Shown here: one piece after another, positions 1-14,607 of the stretch
Layout: every line of letters starts with the position of its first letter
Position numbering within the stretch: the first letter of the stretch is position 1
Origin: Glandiceps talaboti
Lineage: Eukaryota; Hemichordata; Enteropneusta; Spengelidae
NCBI RefSeq assembly: GCF_964340395.1
Contig: NC_135562.1
Span: 8,415,134-8,479,133, forward strand
Direction of reading: 5' to 3'
DNA length: 64,000 nt
Translations under genes and position numbers: made by a program
The notes under the pieces: model-generated
The model's database searches: none
Seen by the model: the letters and a program-made list of their open reading frames with translations, nothing else
Told to the model about the DNA's origin: nothing

Positions 1-26
1 GGTTAATGGATTGATAAGTAGAATGG

Positions 27-93
27 CTGGATGGATGGAAGGAAGGAAGGAAGGAGGGAGGGAAGAAAGAAAGAAAGGAAGAAGGGCTTGGGA
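27..93. repeat. Purine-rich (GGAT/GGAA/GAAA)n microsatellite
   Basis: An interrupted tetranucleotide run shifts from ggat to ggaa, ggga and gaaa units. Confidence 0.9.
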
Positions 94-265
94 GGTTTCT
101 TGACAACTAACGTTAAAACTCACGCAGCTGTCACTGTTCTTGTCCGGTAATCGACCTTTGGTCATTTTATGCTACCCGGTGCAAGTCGGTCACTATCTTT
201 CTTTGAACCTGCTTACATGTAATTACAAAGAAGTCATGCCGTCATCTGGGACATCTCTATTCCCG

Positions 266-415
266 CATATAAAGCTTGCACCTTTATTCCTCTGAGTCAG
301 TAAACAAAAGGCGGGAGAGCAGATTACCACTCAAAAGACAACCACATTCAATTAATTATACATTTGGATTGAAAAGACTGCAAAGCTGCCACAGTTTGGC
401 TAAAGTTACGTAAGT
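266..415 (+). promoter_or_regulatory. Candidate TATA promoter with noncoding first exon
   Basis: TATAAA at 268-273 is followed about 30 bp later by a plausible initiation zone (ctgagtcagta). The sequence ends at a consensus donor gtaagt at 410-415. No ORF of note lies in the implied exon (about 300-409), so it would be a 5' UTR exon. Downstream exons were not identified. This could be chance. Confidence 0.25.
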
Positions 416-744
416 CAAATTGATTAGTCATTGCACAGGTTTGAAATGAACCGTTTGTGAATTACAATGTGTGTGTGTGTGTGTCATCTTGAACAGTACA
501 GTTAATTGAAAGTTGGTTTAGAGCAATATCGGGATGACCATACATTAACTGATCGACTTGCATTGTTTCATAAGTTGTCCCCTGTGGCAGGTTGTCATAT
601 CAAAGATGTTTTTTTCTTCGGCTGTTACAACAAATTTGAATGTTACCATACTAAAAAGTGTTCAAAAGATATTACAATGTAAAAACAACATCCGCCAGTA
701 GTCACTAAAATACAACTACCGACATCGAAGCATTGACAGAATTT

Positions 745-1043
745 GTTACAAAACAGCGAAAGTAAACAACTGAATTGGATTAATAATACCTGGCACAGCA
801 TGTTGGAAGGACAGAGACTTACTTGCATGACATTCCACCAGTTGATAAGAACAATTTTATGGCCACTTTACACAATAATTCAAGTTCACCATCAAATTTG
901 AAATTCCCCCTGGCATTTCATATACACACAAAGAGGCCATAAAACTGTTCTTATTAAACCATGAAATGTAATACAAGTCTCTCCAACATGCTGTGCCAAG
1001 TGTTATTAATCAAATTCATTTGTTTATCTTCCCTATTTGTAAT
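745..1043. mobile_element. Foldback/MITE element, family A
   Basis: Left and right arms of about 140 bp are imperfect inverted repeats. The left arm (gttacaaaacagcg, ggattaataatacctggc, acagcatgttggaag, aagaacaattttatggcc) pairs with the right arm ending attaatcaaattcattt and ccctatttgtaat. No coding capacity. A related one-armed copy lies at 21945-22151. Confidence 0.75.
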
Positions 1044-2000
1044 AGGTACCGTACCGAGTACAAAATGAGAAATCTTTGGGTCTTTGAGATGGACATCGTG
1101 TCATTGCATTAACTATAAAAGTAAATATTTAACATAAATCAAGTGTTGGATGACTGAGTTGGGATCTATTCACAGAAAGAGTATCGCACTATGTGGGCCA
1201 GTCCACGGATCAACTGCTGAGAGGGCGCACACAGAAATCGGTACGTGCACACACATAATGTGATAGTTATCGCGTGTGACGTCATCAACCGCTGTCTGTA
1301 GACGTGCTGGACATATTTAAATGGGGATCAGTAATGGTACAGACTATTAATCCAATGTTATTAACCCAGTCTGTGCCCGATCCTCTACCTTTCTCAACGA
1401 TAATCAGCTGACTTTGACAAAGATTTATTGAGCAATATCTTCCACTAAAAGTTATCTGTCATCTGCAAATGGAAAGTCATCGGCGTATTTCAAAACAAAG
1501 CATGATTATCAAAACGCGTTATTTCAAATTTTGTATTTTCAGTCGCATTTTTGTGACATGTTTAGCGGAAAACCGAGAACGTCGATCGCGTTTTCAACTT
1601 CAAAATGATCCACATTACAATCGTAACCATGGTAATAAGAATATCGATGTGTTTATGATTTTGCTTAAATATTGATACATTTCGCATTTGTGAAACACTC
1701 GATAATGTTTACTATAAAGTGTTTTGATTTCGTGAAAATTTAAAATAGTCCCGGCTTGTTTAATATATGTGTATTGTGTTATTTATTACCACTTGAAGTC
1801 GCACGACTGCCCTCTTATTGCTTTTCCTTGAACCTAAAGATATATTGCTGTAATAAAACCGATTAGGAATTGAAGGAAGGTCGAAGTAGCAATTTGCCAA
1901 GCAAGGCTCATTTAACGCAAAAACAGCACGCAATAGCATATATTTCAACCCATTGCCTTTTTTGTTCGCTTCGAGTAAATGCGCGCACGGCTGTTGGTAT
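1044..2000. other. Noncoding stretch with CRE and GAGGGCGC words
   Basis: No supportable gene. It holds GAGGGCGC at 1221-1228 and a perfect palindromic CRE (TGACGTCA) at 1277-1284, the latter 30 bp upstream of a TATA-like catatttaaatg. The short frames here have atypical composition and no recognisable motif. Confidence 0.4.
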
Positions 2001-2007
2001 TACGCAG

Positions 2008-2085
2008 CGGTTGCTATGGTTTTCAAACTAGGGCCCACGAAGATGGCGACGTGCGCTTGTGCGCCACCTGCACAGTGTGAGTTGA
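2008..2085 (+). promoter_or_regulatory. Candidate promoter/first exon with YY1-like AAGATGGCGAC
   Basis: A locally GC-rich island contains an X-box-like half (ggttgctatgg) 30 bp upstream of CGAAGATGGCGACG, a YY1-type promoter word. The ATG opens MATCACAPPAQ and runs into a donor-like gtgagt about 35 bp later. This would fit a very short first coding exon on the plus strand, but no second exon was found. The element could equally mark a bidirectional or unrelated promoter. Confidence 0.25.
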
Positions 2086-2190
2086 AATTTATGCGTTCTG
2101 AAATTAATACCCTACAGTGGGTATAAATTTCGTATCGACACGTTTTGCTCATGAACGAATTCTCTAAATGTTGAATTTAATGGCCTGGTC

Positions 2191-2712
2191 ATGTGTCAAT
2201 TCGGGAATTGGTCGGATTATTTCAAATATGGAAGAGCAGGTCGCTTGCAGGCCCTAACATTGTATGCATACATGCCATTTTCTTACAAGGCCATAGAGTA
2301 TAATAGAAACGTTACACTTATTTTTTCTAGGTTGACAGGTTGCTTGTCTTTAAACTCTACTAGAATTTTAAATCCAAGCCAAACATTTTCCTGTTTTTCT
2401 TCTCGGACATCAACCTCCTCTTATCCACCCACCCACTCACTAGCCTTCGATTTTTTTCTTCCACGGTACCATTTATTTTCCCGCCAAGAATTACGTGAAC
2501 ATCAGAGTACATTATATAGTATTTCCTCTGGTGAACATTGTAGTATTTTCGCTACCTTTTCGGCCAACCTCAACACAATTTTAGACCTGAAAAACACGGA
2601 TAACATTTATCTATTTATCTATGTCAAAATTATTTTGCTACAGTTTCATTTATTTTCCCGCCAAAAAAATTGTGAACATTATAGTATTTCCGTTAACTTT
2701 TTGGCAACATAA
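2191..2712 (+). other. Unrecognised 173-codon open frame
   Basis: The longest frame outside pure repeats (starts MCQFGNWSDY). It shows no domain, signal or family I recognise, and its Leu/Ser/Phe/Tyr-rich composition is typical of AT-rich random sequence. Its second half covers an internal direct duplication (HLFSRQ occurs twice), which prolongs the frame. Probably not a gene. Confidence 0.1.
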
Positions 2713-2765
2713 TTTTAGACTTGAAAAACAGATATAACGTTTGTTTATTCATCTATGTCACAATT
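2467..2765. repeat. Diverged direct duplication (about 175-bp spacing)
   Basis: catttattttcccgccaa recurs at about 2469 and 2646. In both copies it is followed by gtgaacat, tagtatttcc, aattttagac(c/t)tgaaaaac and a tttatctatgtca segment. Confidence 0.8.
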
Positions 2766-3860
2766 TAGATCTAAATGACTTTAACAATTATTTTGTTCAA
2801 ATTCCCGTCCCTTGATTCGTTGTAATGCTAACAGAAAAGGGTGAAAACACTGACACGTCATGTATTATGTAAAATACACGACACAAAAATAATTGAAAAT
2901 TGCACTGACCATAACATCATTTTAAATATTGAAACTTTTTAGAAACGAAAAGGTGTTTTCTCCTTTGAATTTTTTTTTGCATAAGTTTGTCTAAAGAATT
3001 GAAAATATTTTATTTATTAGTCAATATATTAAGTATTTCCGACTGCAGTCAGCCGTGGTGTCTACCCTGATAATGTCACATTTGGATGCAATACGCTTAT
3101 CAAGTTATCACCGGCAGGCAAAAAGCAAATTCCTCCTTCACGCAAGAGCTACGGTTGATCAACATTGTTGAATTAGAATAACTAAAAAATGCAAAATTCT
3201 TTTGATATTGTATTTTTAATGATATAAATATTAATATAACTGGCACATTGAACGGGCTATTAATAACGGAGTGTTCCCTTATTCCAAAGATGTATTCCAG
3301 ACGAATTCAATTACTGTATCCCCAACGGTGTATTGACTTTATGATGTATTCAAAATTTTTGATAGGTTTTCTGTGCGCATGTACTCTCTAGAGGAAATAC
3401 TTAATTCGATGGCCGCAGTTTTACAATGGAATAATTCAAGAGATAAGCCACTAAATGAACCAATTGGTTTTCGTGTGAAAGAAAGTAAATATGAATTTAA
3501 ATGCCAATAGCTTGTTTTTGTAAATGTAGGTATACATAGTATGTTTGTTGTATTCGAAACAATTTTTTTACAAGATATGTATTTTAATTATTATTATGTG
3601 ACTTAATTTCAAACCGAGATTTTTTTCCTCGACGTTAAATAGTCACCTAAAAAAATCGTGGTTTTTACTGTCTCAAAGGGACGCGCTTAGGTAGGCTAAA
3701 TGTGTATATTTGTGATGTTCACATAGACATTGTATTGAGCATTGTATTGATGGGCACCTTATCGTCGTTATTGTAGTCATCTTCTTAACTCTTTACGGAA
3801 TAACATCTTTATAAACGTCATAACCTTGAGATTGCCTGATTATGAAACACGATTAAAGAC
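2766..3860. other. AT-rich noncoding stretch, nothing identified
   Basis: No convincing ORF, repeat or regulatory element seen. Confidence 0.4.
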
Positions 3861-3866
3861 GTTTAT

Positions 3867-3939
3867 CTGTGCCACTGGTCGGTGAGTCGTTTAACTGTGC
3901 CACTGGTCGGTGAGTCGTTTAACTGTGCCACTGGTCGGT
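3867..3939. repeat. 28-bp tandem repeat, about 2.6 copies
   Basis: ctgtgccactggtcggt starts at 3867, 3895 and 3923 (period exactly 28) with near-perfect identity, indicating a recent duplication. Confidence 0.9.
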
Positions 3940-4124
3940 TAGAATCTCTACGAAGTGCTAGCAGGTTACCGTTCTGTTGATTTTTATTGGATCTGATGAA
4001 GACAGTGATCGATTATGCCGGAGGCGTGATTTATATATCTACCAGTCTCACTTTACTCCTTGCTAACTCTTGCTTTCTTTGTCTGTTTATATTAACCTGT
4101 CTCTGAGAGGGTCTGACTGTCAAT

Positions 4125-4130
<6 letters not shown>

Positions 4131-4161
<31 letters not shown>

Positions 4162-4182
4162 GACACACACACACACACAAAC

Positions 4183-4216
<34 letters not shown>
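4131..4216. repeat. (CA)n microsatellite, interrupted
   Basis: Long acac run with a short cagacagac interruption near 4157-4166. Confidence 0.95.
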
Positions 4217-4219
<3 letters not shown>

Positions 4220-4300
4220 GACACGCCCACACACATCCAATCTCGATCTCGTCTGATTCCCATGATTGGTGTTTGTGTGTTTCCGTCTCTCTCTGCGTTC

Positions 4301-7430
<3,130 letters not shown>

Positions 7431-7437
7431 TGCCTAT

Positions 7438-7451
7438 GTATCCATGGCAAC
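7438..7451. promoter_or_regulatory. X-box-like RFX site (one mismatch)
   Basis: GTATCCATGGCAAC differs from GTTNCCATGGNAAC at one base. One of a set scattered through the window. Confidence 0.35.
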
Positions 7452-7861
7452 ACATGAGAATTAACACAGTGAACTAAAATGGGGAGAAGTGCAATACACT
7501 GTTTGTATTTTGTTTCGTTTTTTAAGCTCAAAAACAAAGAGACATGTATCTTCTGAAAAAAATGCTTAAAAACAGAGAGACATGTATCTCCTGTACTTTA
7601 CAGAAAGACTGAGTCGTGAAGCACTGGGTATAATGTTCATGCAGTAGTTTTATTTTCCTAGCATACCTCCAGTCCAAGTACATATCTCACATTACACTCA
7701 TACTTAAAGTCCAGAAAACGACTCTTACACCAGTATGTGTACTCCAAAAAGATTCCAATTCATAAGACTGTATCTCATTGGTTTACATTCCCTAAATCTA
7801 AAATACAATTGTTTATTAACCAATCACCAGTCTGCTTTTGAAGCCCTGGAGATCTACATTG

Positions 7862-7879
7862 ATGGTATGTACATACCAT
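7862..7879. repeat. Perfect 18-bp palindrome
   Basis: atggtatgtacataccat is fully self-complementary. Function unknown. Confidence 0.9.
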
Positions 7880-8115
7880 AGATTTATAGGAAAACACTTT
7901 TTTTTAAAATTCTGTAACTTTTGTAAAATGTCATGCATATAGTCACCATTTTTAAAAATAATTCAGGACAGATGATTACATTTTACAAGACTCATGCCCA
8001 TTGGTTGAATTATCCCTGAATCTGAAGGTAATAGCATCTATCAGCCAATCAGAAATATGAACTGATAACTTAAAGCACAATTGTCATCAGGAGTCCAGTA
8101 GTGGGTGAGATAGTA

Positions 8116-8178
8116 GGGTGGGAGGTGGGGGTGGGGTGGGGGTGAAAATGGAGGGGGGTGAAAATGGAGGGGGAGGGG
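8116..8178 (+). other. G-quadruplex-prone G-rich tract
   Basis: Five G-runs with 1-3 nt loops (gggtgggaggtgggggtggg and beyond), then two copies of a tgaaaatggaggggg unit. Confidence 0.7.
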
Positions 8179-9068
8179 CATATAAGAGGATTCATCAGCA
8201 GGCTCTACACTTGACCACCTGACGACTTACTACTTTACATGTAATACAGTTTACTGCCATTTACTATTTTATGACAAAATGATATTTTTTTTCTAATTTT
8301 ATAATATATAATTTTATTAAATATTTTCCACTATAACAATTATGGTCTCTTTTTTAAAAAAGAAAAAAAAGAATTCAGAATCTGATTATTAATATTTTCT
8401 GAAAAAACTATAACCAAAGCTTCTGACCTTTGACATGATAACAATACACTTTGACCTTTGACACTACCTTGCCAGGAATGCGATACAGAGTGACCGCGAA
8501 TTTTTGCGAGTTTTTGCAAATTAAGTGAATTGATCAGAACAATACATTTAGGTTTTAATAATTTTCTTGTTCTTGTGTCGAGAGGAAAAAAATGTCAAAC
8601 TGAAACCATTTTGGAGATATCTATAAAGGCACTAGAAACTATGACTAAATAATTGTTCCTTTTTGTTCAATAAAATCAAAATTTAGTAAAATAAGTCCAT
8701 TTTTCTGAGAAGAGAAATCTATAAATTGGTTCATCTAAATGGCAGCAAACTAGATTTATCTTGTTTATAAACCTTTTCTGATTGGCTATGCATCTAGCTA
8801 TCAACCAATTAGCAACACTAGCAGCAAACCTACGTCCAATAAGATTGTGTCTACCATGTACAGCTTATTACTACTGGAAGCCTTCTACAAGAAATTTTCA
8901 AAATTTTGGCAAGAAATGAGGAAGATTGAAAGAAGTATTTACAGGTCAATAATTTCATTAATTAATATTAATTAATATCACACAAAAATAAACATTTTAC
9001 AAAGAGAGAGAGTGTATTTACTTCAGTTTTAAAATATCTTTTCAAAAATTAATTATCTACGAGAACAT
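8179..9068. other. AT-rich stretch with two nuclear-receptor-like repeats
   Basis: TGACCTTTGACA occurs at 8424-8435 and 8452-8463, 28 bp apart. Otherwise AT-rich with no coding signal. Confidence 0.4.
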
Positions 9069-9182
9069 TAGACTGTTAGATACGTTGTGTTGCGCTACCC
9101 TCACTGGCACCGGCCTTCTCTATCCGTGAAAGAGGTTGACCGATGTGAGAGGGCGCCCTGTCATGGCGTACCTAACAGACTA
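9069..9182. mobile_element. Short MITE, family C (copy 1)
   Basis: The left end TAGACTGTTAGATACG and right end cgtacctaacagacta are 16-bp inverted repeats with two mismatches. The interior contains a GAGGGCGC word. A second copy is at 37684-37762. Confidence 0.75.
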
Positions 9183-10689
9183 GGAGAACACAAGACTGAT
9201 TTTATACTTTATACGAATTGAACAGAATTGAACAGTTTCACAAATGAAAAAAAATGGTATTTGGAATTTAAATACTGGCGTTTCATACCAAATGATCAAA
9301 TACTGTAGTGCGACACCGTACTGGCTACATTTACTGTGTTACATACACACCAACTAATGATAAGATGATTTTTGAAGAGCAAAGTCAAAAAATTCTGCTA
9401 ACAGTTTTTTTCGACATTCTAAGACAGACACCAACTAAAACCATTTTTAAAAGTGACATGTTGACATTGATCTAACAATGAACATTGATAATTACACTCA
9501 CAGGGTTGCATCTTTGACGGTTCATCTCATATATTTAAACATGTACGTAGAATTTCTAATTTTGCATGTATATATGCGCCATTACTAATGAATGGTTCAT
9601 TCTTTCCTAAGATTGTGATGATACATCCAGTGTACATATCTACTGACTTCTATCTCAATTATGTTGTGATTATATAAAATTGTACACAGCAACCTAACAT
9701 GGTGTAATAACGAATTAGCTGCAAATTTTCCAGTTACTACATAAATCCTGAGGTAAAATATTCAGAACCATTGCTGGCGTCACACCACAGAAAACGAGTG
9801 TAAATGTTGTAACATATTCACCGTTGAGGGCGCCCATTTTAGTTCGACTGTCGTGTACCTTGTTTGTACAATACTTTCTAACACTGAATGCCCAGATTGA
9901 TTTTCAGTGAATTTCAAGGTCAAGTCCAGTTATAACCATGAAAAACTGCACTTAGTTACCCATATGTAAGATTGTAAGTTGCCAAAGTGTTATTTGGCTC
10001 CCTTAGGACATGGGAAATACTAGTAAACAAAATAGGGTGATGTGAAGCCATTACAAGGTTGTCACTGATTGGAAAATATACATATACTTTATCACTCATA
10101 CAGCTAACACATGTCCTTGTTGCCTTTGTGTTCTAACCAATCAGAATGAACTTTATAAAGAGCTTCACATTATCTGAACGAAATTGGCAATATTTCTGCT
10201 TCTGTTAGTACACAGCTCCCCCCCCCCCCCCCCCCCGCCTCCATCCCCCACTTTTAGCAAAAACACTGACACTGTTCTGTCAGTGTGACTTTTCACTGTG
10301 GTGTCATTAGAAACGGAGCAAAGAAGCCATTTGCATGGTTATGACATCCTTCACAAAAAACCACTTCTAAATCTTTTTACCCTTGAACATCTGATTACTG
10401 CTATCAATGACTCTGGCACAACCTTGATGTAAACACAAATATGAATTGTATTTACTGATTCATCTTTGTTGCTGAGTGAAAACAACATGTCACCATTTCA
10501 ATTGACAGTACAAGTCATGGCCTAGTCTTTAAAAGATAAGATGTGTCCTGTCAACCTATTACCCATCACTCACTGATTTGAGAGGACTGGTCAGGGGCTG
10601 AATGACACGACAGTCCAGTCATGGCCATGACAGTTATACATGCATATATACACAAGAAGAACGAATGACAACTTTCATCCTTTTCATTA
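9183..10689. other. AT-rich noncoding stretch
   Basis: Contains GAGGGCGC (9826-9833), a poly-C tract (10218-10236) and CCAATCAG boxes near 10068 and 10134. No gene recognised. Confidence 0.4.
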
Positions 10690-11056
10690 CTAGTCTAATC
10701 CTATACACACCATGATCATCGCCACCGTATAGTCAAATGGATTTCTCTAGCACAGAATTCTGTTCTTGCCACCAACAGCGATAGTTTATGCTATTGGAGT
10801 GTTGATATAAACATGGCGACATTATCGTGTCCTCACATGACTTACTTTCCAACTGGATGTTGAGTTTGTAGTAAACTGAATGAAGTGACCAATTACAATC
10901 ACCTGTCAGTGCGTGATAGATTATTACTGACATGCACTGTTCATTCCTTCCCCAGCAGGAGATTTAGCTAGATTTTTGATAGAATTTGTCTATTTGACTA
11001 TATGTTAGACAGTGATGATAGAAAAGGACTACACATACATGTATAGTAACTCGACT
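10690..11056. mobile_element. MITE, family B (copy 1, most diverged)
   Basis: Shares with 35360 and 48474 the end TAGTCTAaTCCTATAC, the block catgatcatc, tctagcacag-attctgt, atataaac, cacatga, cctgtcagt, gtgatagatta and ctgacatg. Right terminus tcgactac. Noncoding, about 367 bp. Confidence 0.8.
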
Positions 11057-11499
11057 ACCTAATGGTGGAACCCAATAGAGATGGGCAACTTGGCTTTTTG
11101 GTTGAGTCAGAACTTTTCCCATTTTAGACTTTCTCCTCTTTTTTAAGACAACTTGATGACTGAAACAACAACTTTTATGGTTAAAATATTTTACAATTGA
11201 AAGAAAGTTGTTGTACCTAGCTCACCTATCACAAATTAACTGAATTACATATGGAGCCTTGTGAACTTCATAATCCTGAGGGAAAAGTTTAATTTAAACT
11301 ACTTGAGGGGTACTTGTTAAGCCACAGAATTGATTATGTAAGCACACATTTGTGTGATGTAGAACCACAAAAATGATGATGCAATTGTATATAATGATGA
11401 AATAGAATCTCCTATGTATGTAATCCTGTGTTTTTGGTTGAAGTACGGTAACCTGTTTGGAGCAAGTTGCATGGAATGCCCTGTAAATTGTCAAGAAAC

Positions 11500-11770
11500 T
11501 TGTACAGATGTATCTTTTTAGTAACTATTGTGTGAGAAATGAAAGCGCAAACAAACAGATAGCACACAAGAAATGAAAGTCCATACAAACATCTTTATAT
11601 GAGAAAAGAGACAAAAATCTCCAGCGCTTACACAAGAACAGAAAGTGCAAACAAATAAACAATTTTACATGCAAAAAGATAGTGCAGACAAAAAAATCAT
11701 GAATAATGAAAGTGCAAACAATTTGTTTTCATGGAAAAAAATATAAACAAATATATGCCACAGGTATACT
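11500..11770. repeat. Degenerate A-rich direct repeats
   Basis: gaaagtgcaaacaaa-like phrases recur at about 11540, 11570, 11640 and 11707, suggesting an old tandem array. Confidence 0.45.
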
Positions 11771-12189
11771 TGGACAATAATCAAAATACTATCAATTAAA
11801 AATCTTTATTTTTTTCGAATGAAAAACAAAATAAAACAAAACATGACAAAATTAAATGTCTAATAAATGAACTCACAACCTAAAAAAATGCTTTATTACA
11901 AAAAACCAAAATGGCAAACTTATACAAACCTGTCAAGTTCAGAAACTATCAAATAAAATTTACATATTTTGAAACTCTTTATATACAGAGCTAGTTCAAA
12001 GAATTAGGGAGCAACTAAAAGCGCTAAGTTCTAGTTACGGGTCTAAATATCTACCAAGGGAAAGTTTAGGAACATCTTATCTGACTTCAAAGTTATCAAG
12101 TTGTGTTGAAAGTTTAGAACACAGCACAATGACATACAGAGGGATAAATTCCGGAGTGATATCATTTCGCTATTAAAGATGGGTGTACA

Positions 12190-12830
12190 TACTTGATGAC
12201 AACATCATCAATTACGGTTATGACATCATCAACCAAACTGATGACATCATCATTCAATGAGATGACATCATAACTTGTTGTGATGAAATCATCAATCAAA
12301 TGTGATGGTATCATTTTGTGGTGACATCCTAAATCATTGTGATGACATCATCAGTCGATGTGGTGACATTATAAATCACTGTGATGACATCATTACTGAA
12401 TGTGGTGACATCATAAATCACTGTGATGACATCATTTCTGAATGTGGTAACATCATAAATTAATGTGATGACATCATTTCTGAATGTTGTGACATCATAA
12501 ATTAATGTGATGACATCATTATTGAATGTGGTGACATCATAAACCAGTGATGACATCATTACTGAATGTGGTGACATAAACCATTGTGATGACATCATTT
12601 CTGAATGTTGTGACATGATAAATCATTGTAATGACATCATTTCTGAATGTGGTGACATCATAAATCATCATAATGACATCATTTCTGAATGTGGTGACAT
12701 CATAAATCATCATAATGACATCATTTCTGAATGTGGTGACATCATAAATCATTGTGATGACATCATTTCTGTGACATCATAAATTAATGTGATGACATCA
12801 TCACTGAATGTGGTGGCATTTTGAAATAAT
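12190..12830. repeat. 42-bp minisatellite of TGACATCA sites
   Basis: About twelve regular 42-bp units (12339-12820) plus a less regular 5' part. Each unit is two 21-bp halves, tgatgacatcatttctgaa and tggtgacatcataaatca. Because 42 is divisible by three, the minus strand stays open as a 14-residue repeat (DVITMIYDVTTFRN), which is a by-product and not a gene. Lies 1.6-2.3 kb past the CYRI stop. Confidence 0.93.
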
Positions 12831-13392
12831 TTATCATACAATTCTCTGAGCATCTGTGAACACAAATTTTTTTCCTCTGATTTTTACAATCATATATTTC
12901 CTGGGTATCCATTTTTGGGTAAAATCAAAACGAACATTTGATTTAAAAATGACATCATTTAATAATCATACAATTATAGAGATAAATGGGCACTCAAATG
13001 TAGAATCTTTATGATGAACATTCTGTACTGAAATCAACCAAACATTAAAAATGATTGTAGATTCTTGAATTTGTTCAAAGCTGCTATACAATACACTACA
13101 CAAATTGTACGTCACTTACCACCCCCTTAATCTCATACCACTAGATCTACAGGAGTATTTACTAAGGAAGGTAGGTGGCAGCCGTTCTACAGAAAAGTCT
13201 TGTTTACAGCCACTCTACACTCACATAATCAGACTATTACCGCACTCACTTATACATGATGTTGTACACTTTAAAACGAGAAATATCAACTTAGTTGTTG
13301 ATCATGATGAATTTGGCACTTTGAAGTGTTCTCAAAATTAGTCTTAGAAGATAAATTTGTCCAGTATCATGGCAAGGTCAGAGGTCAAACAG

Positions 13393-13404
13393 TGACCTTT
13401 GACC
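13393..13404 (+). promoter_or_regulatory. DR1-type nuclear-receptor element
   Basis: TGACCTTTGACC, preceded by ggtcagaggtcaaac, gives four AGGTCA-like half-sites within 35 bp. Confidence 0.35.
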
Positions 13405-14130
13405 AACTAAAATAAAACAGATATGTTAAAAATACAAAACTTTTTGGCTGGATGGCCATTCATTTGATCACGATTCTGAAAAGAATTAGTTTTTTAGTCT
13501 CTTTGTATGAGAACTTCCATTATTTGATAAATGCAGATAAATAAAACTTTGAATTGAACGACAAATGATTTCTGTTGGGCTCACTTCGTTTCCCTCCAAA
13601 AAAAGATAAATTTTCGAATGATAGTAGCAAATGACAGCATAGTTTGACAAGCTGCATTGTGGGCTTCTCAGTTATCACCATTAAGATTAGCTAAAAATAA
13701 TGTGTGGACATTAGAGCTATGCAATTAATACGAGCTGCCTTACCCAATCACTTATTCACTGATCTTAAATACTATTTGGAAGAAATAAGACAAAAATCTC
13801 TGGAAAATTTTCCCAGAGTTTCTAGTTTGCTGTATCCACTGCCATGCAATCTAACAATATTCAAATTACTCCTTTGAGTTTGATCTGAGAAGAAATACTA
13901 AATATCACTTTTAGGTGATGAACTTGTAAAAACAAAATAATTTTCACAACATACATTGAGGGCGCTGTGCATTCTCAACGAAGTCAGTCATTGGTCAAAG
14001 AGGTGAATATATAGTGTCGTCATGACAACATTTGAATTTATCTCAATCAGCCTGGATATGTTAGGACATATTTAAAAAAGAATGGAAAATAATGTATACA
14101 GTCTGTTTATATCTTGAGCCCTCCCGCTGA

Positions 14131-14150
14131 CCCCCCCCACCCCCACCCCC
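14131..14150 (-). other. C-rich tract (minus-strand G-quadruplex motif)
   Basis: Runs of 8, 5 and 5 C separated by single A; on the minus strand this can form a G-quadruplex. Confidence 0.6.
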
Positions 14151-14432
14151 ACAACTGACTGATTTGTCACAACCTTAATTTCAAAGATTTCAAACACATC
14201 CCAAACATGATTGATCTCTTTAAAAGTGACGTTAAAACTTCCCAAATCATACAAAAGAATAAAAGACGAACTACCTATGGCAATCGTCGCCTAAAAAATA
14301 CGGTTATCTACGTACGTTTGAAGAAATTCTCTCTGGTAATATCAGGAAAAGTTGTTGTGACTTTAACATCACAATTGAATCACTATGTACATTAAAAATC
14401 TAGTCATGCTACTAGGTACTCTAAAAAGATTG

Positions 14433-14446
14433 GTTACCATGGTAAC
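14433..14446. promoter_or_regulatory. Exact RFX X-box palindrome
   Basis: GTTACCATGGTAAC, a perfect palindrome 27 bp beyond the CYRI stop codon, in the inferred 3' UTR. Confidence 0.5.
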
Positions 14447-14472
14447 ATCGGGATCACCTAGAGATGAGGTTT

Positions 14473-14607
14473 CTATGACAACATGGCCCTTATGTTCTTT
14501 GGTGTGCTTTCATCGTTGAAGTGTTTGGATGTGTATCTGAGTGCATTCAGGAGTCCTTCCACTTTGACTGGCGGCTGGTCCTTCAGTACCTTTATACATC
14601 CTTTAAT
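14473..14607 (-). CDS. CYRI: CYRI coding exon 9 (residues 282-325, stop)
   Basis: Acceptor tcataccag leads into [20 protein letters not shown], then [10 protein letters not shown] and a divergent tail ending IRAMLS followed by TAG at 14473-14475. Vertebrate proteins end in a similar KSMLQ-type tail. The 3' UTR continues to lower coordinates. On the minus strand the first ATTAAA is near 12958 and the first AATAAA near 11892, so the 3' UTR may be long and may include the 42-bp minisatellite. Confidence 0.95.
   Translation of the reverse strand: MKGCIKVLKDQPPVKVEGLLNALRYTSKHFNDESTPKNIRAMLS

Larger units (their letters stand above)
11892..14472 (-). other. CYRI 3' flank / probable 3' UTR
   Basis: No AATAAA occurs on the minus strand between the stop codon and 11892-11897. 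ATTAAA occurs once at 12958-12963. The stretch holds an exact X-box palindrome (14433), a C-rich/G4 tract (14131-14150), a TGACCTTTGACC element (13393), a GAGGGCGC word (13958) and the minisatellite at 12190-12830. There is no coding sequence I recognise. Transcript end not determinable. Confidence 0.35.

Noticed and set aside
12329-12752. Minus-strand repetitive protein with 14-residue units
   Set aside because: The unit is 42 bp, so the frame persists automatically; no start context, splice sites or known repeat-protein family.
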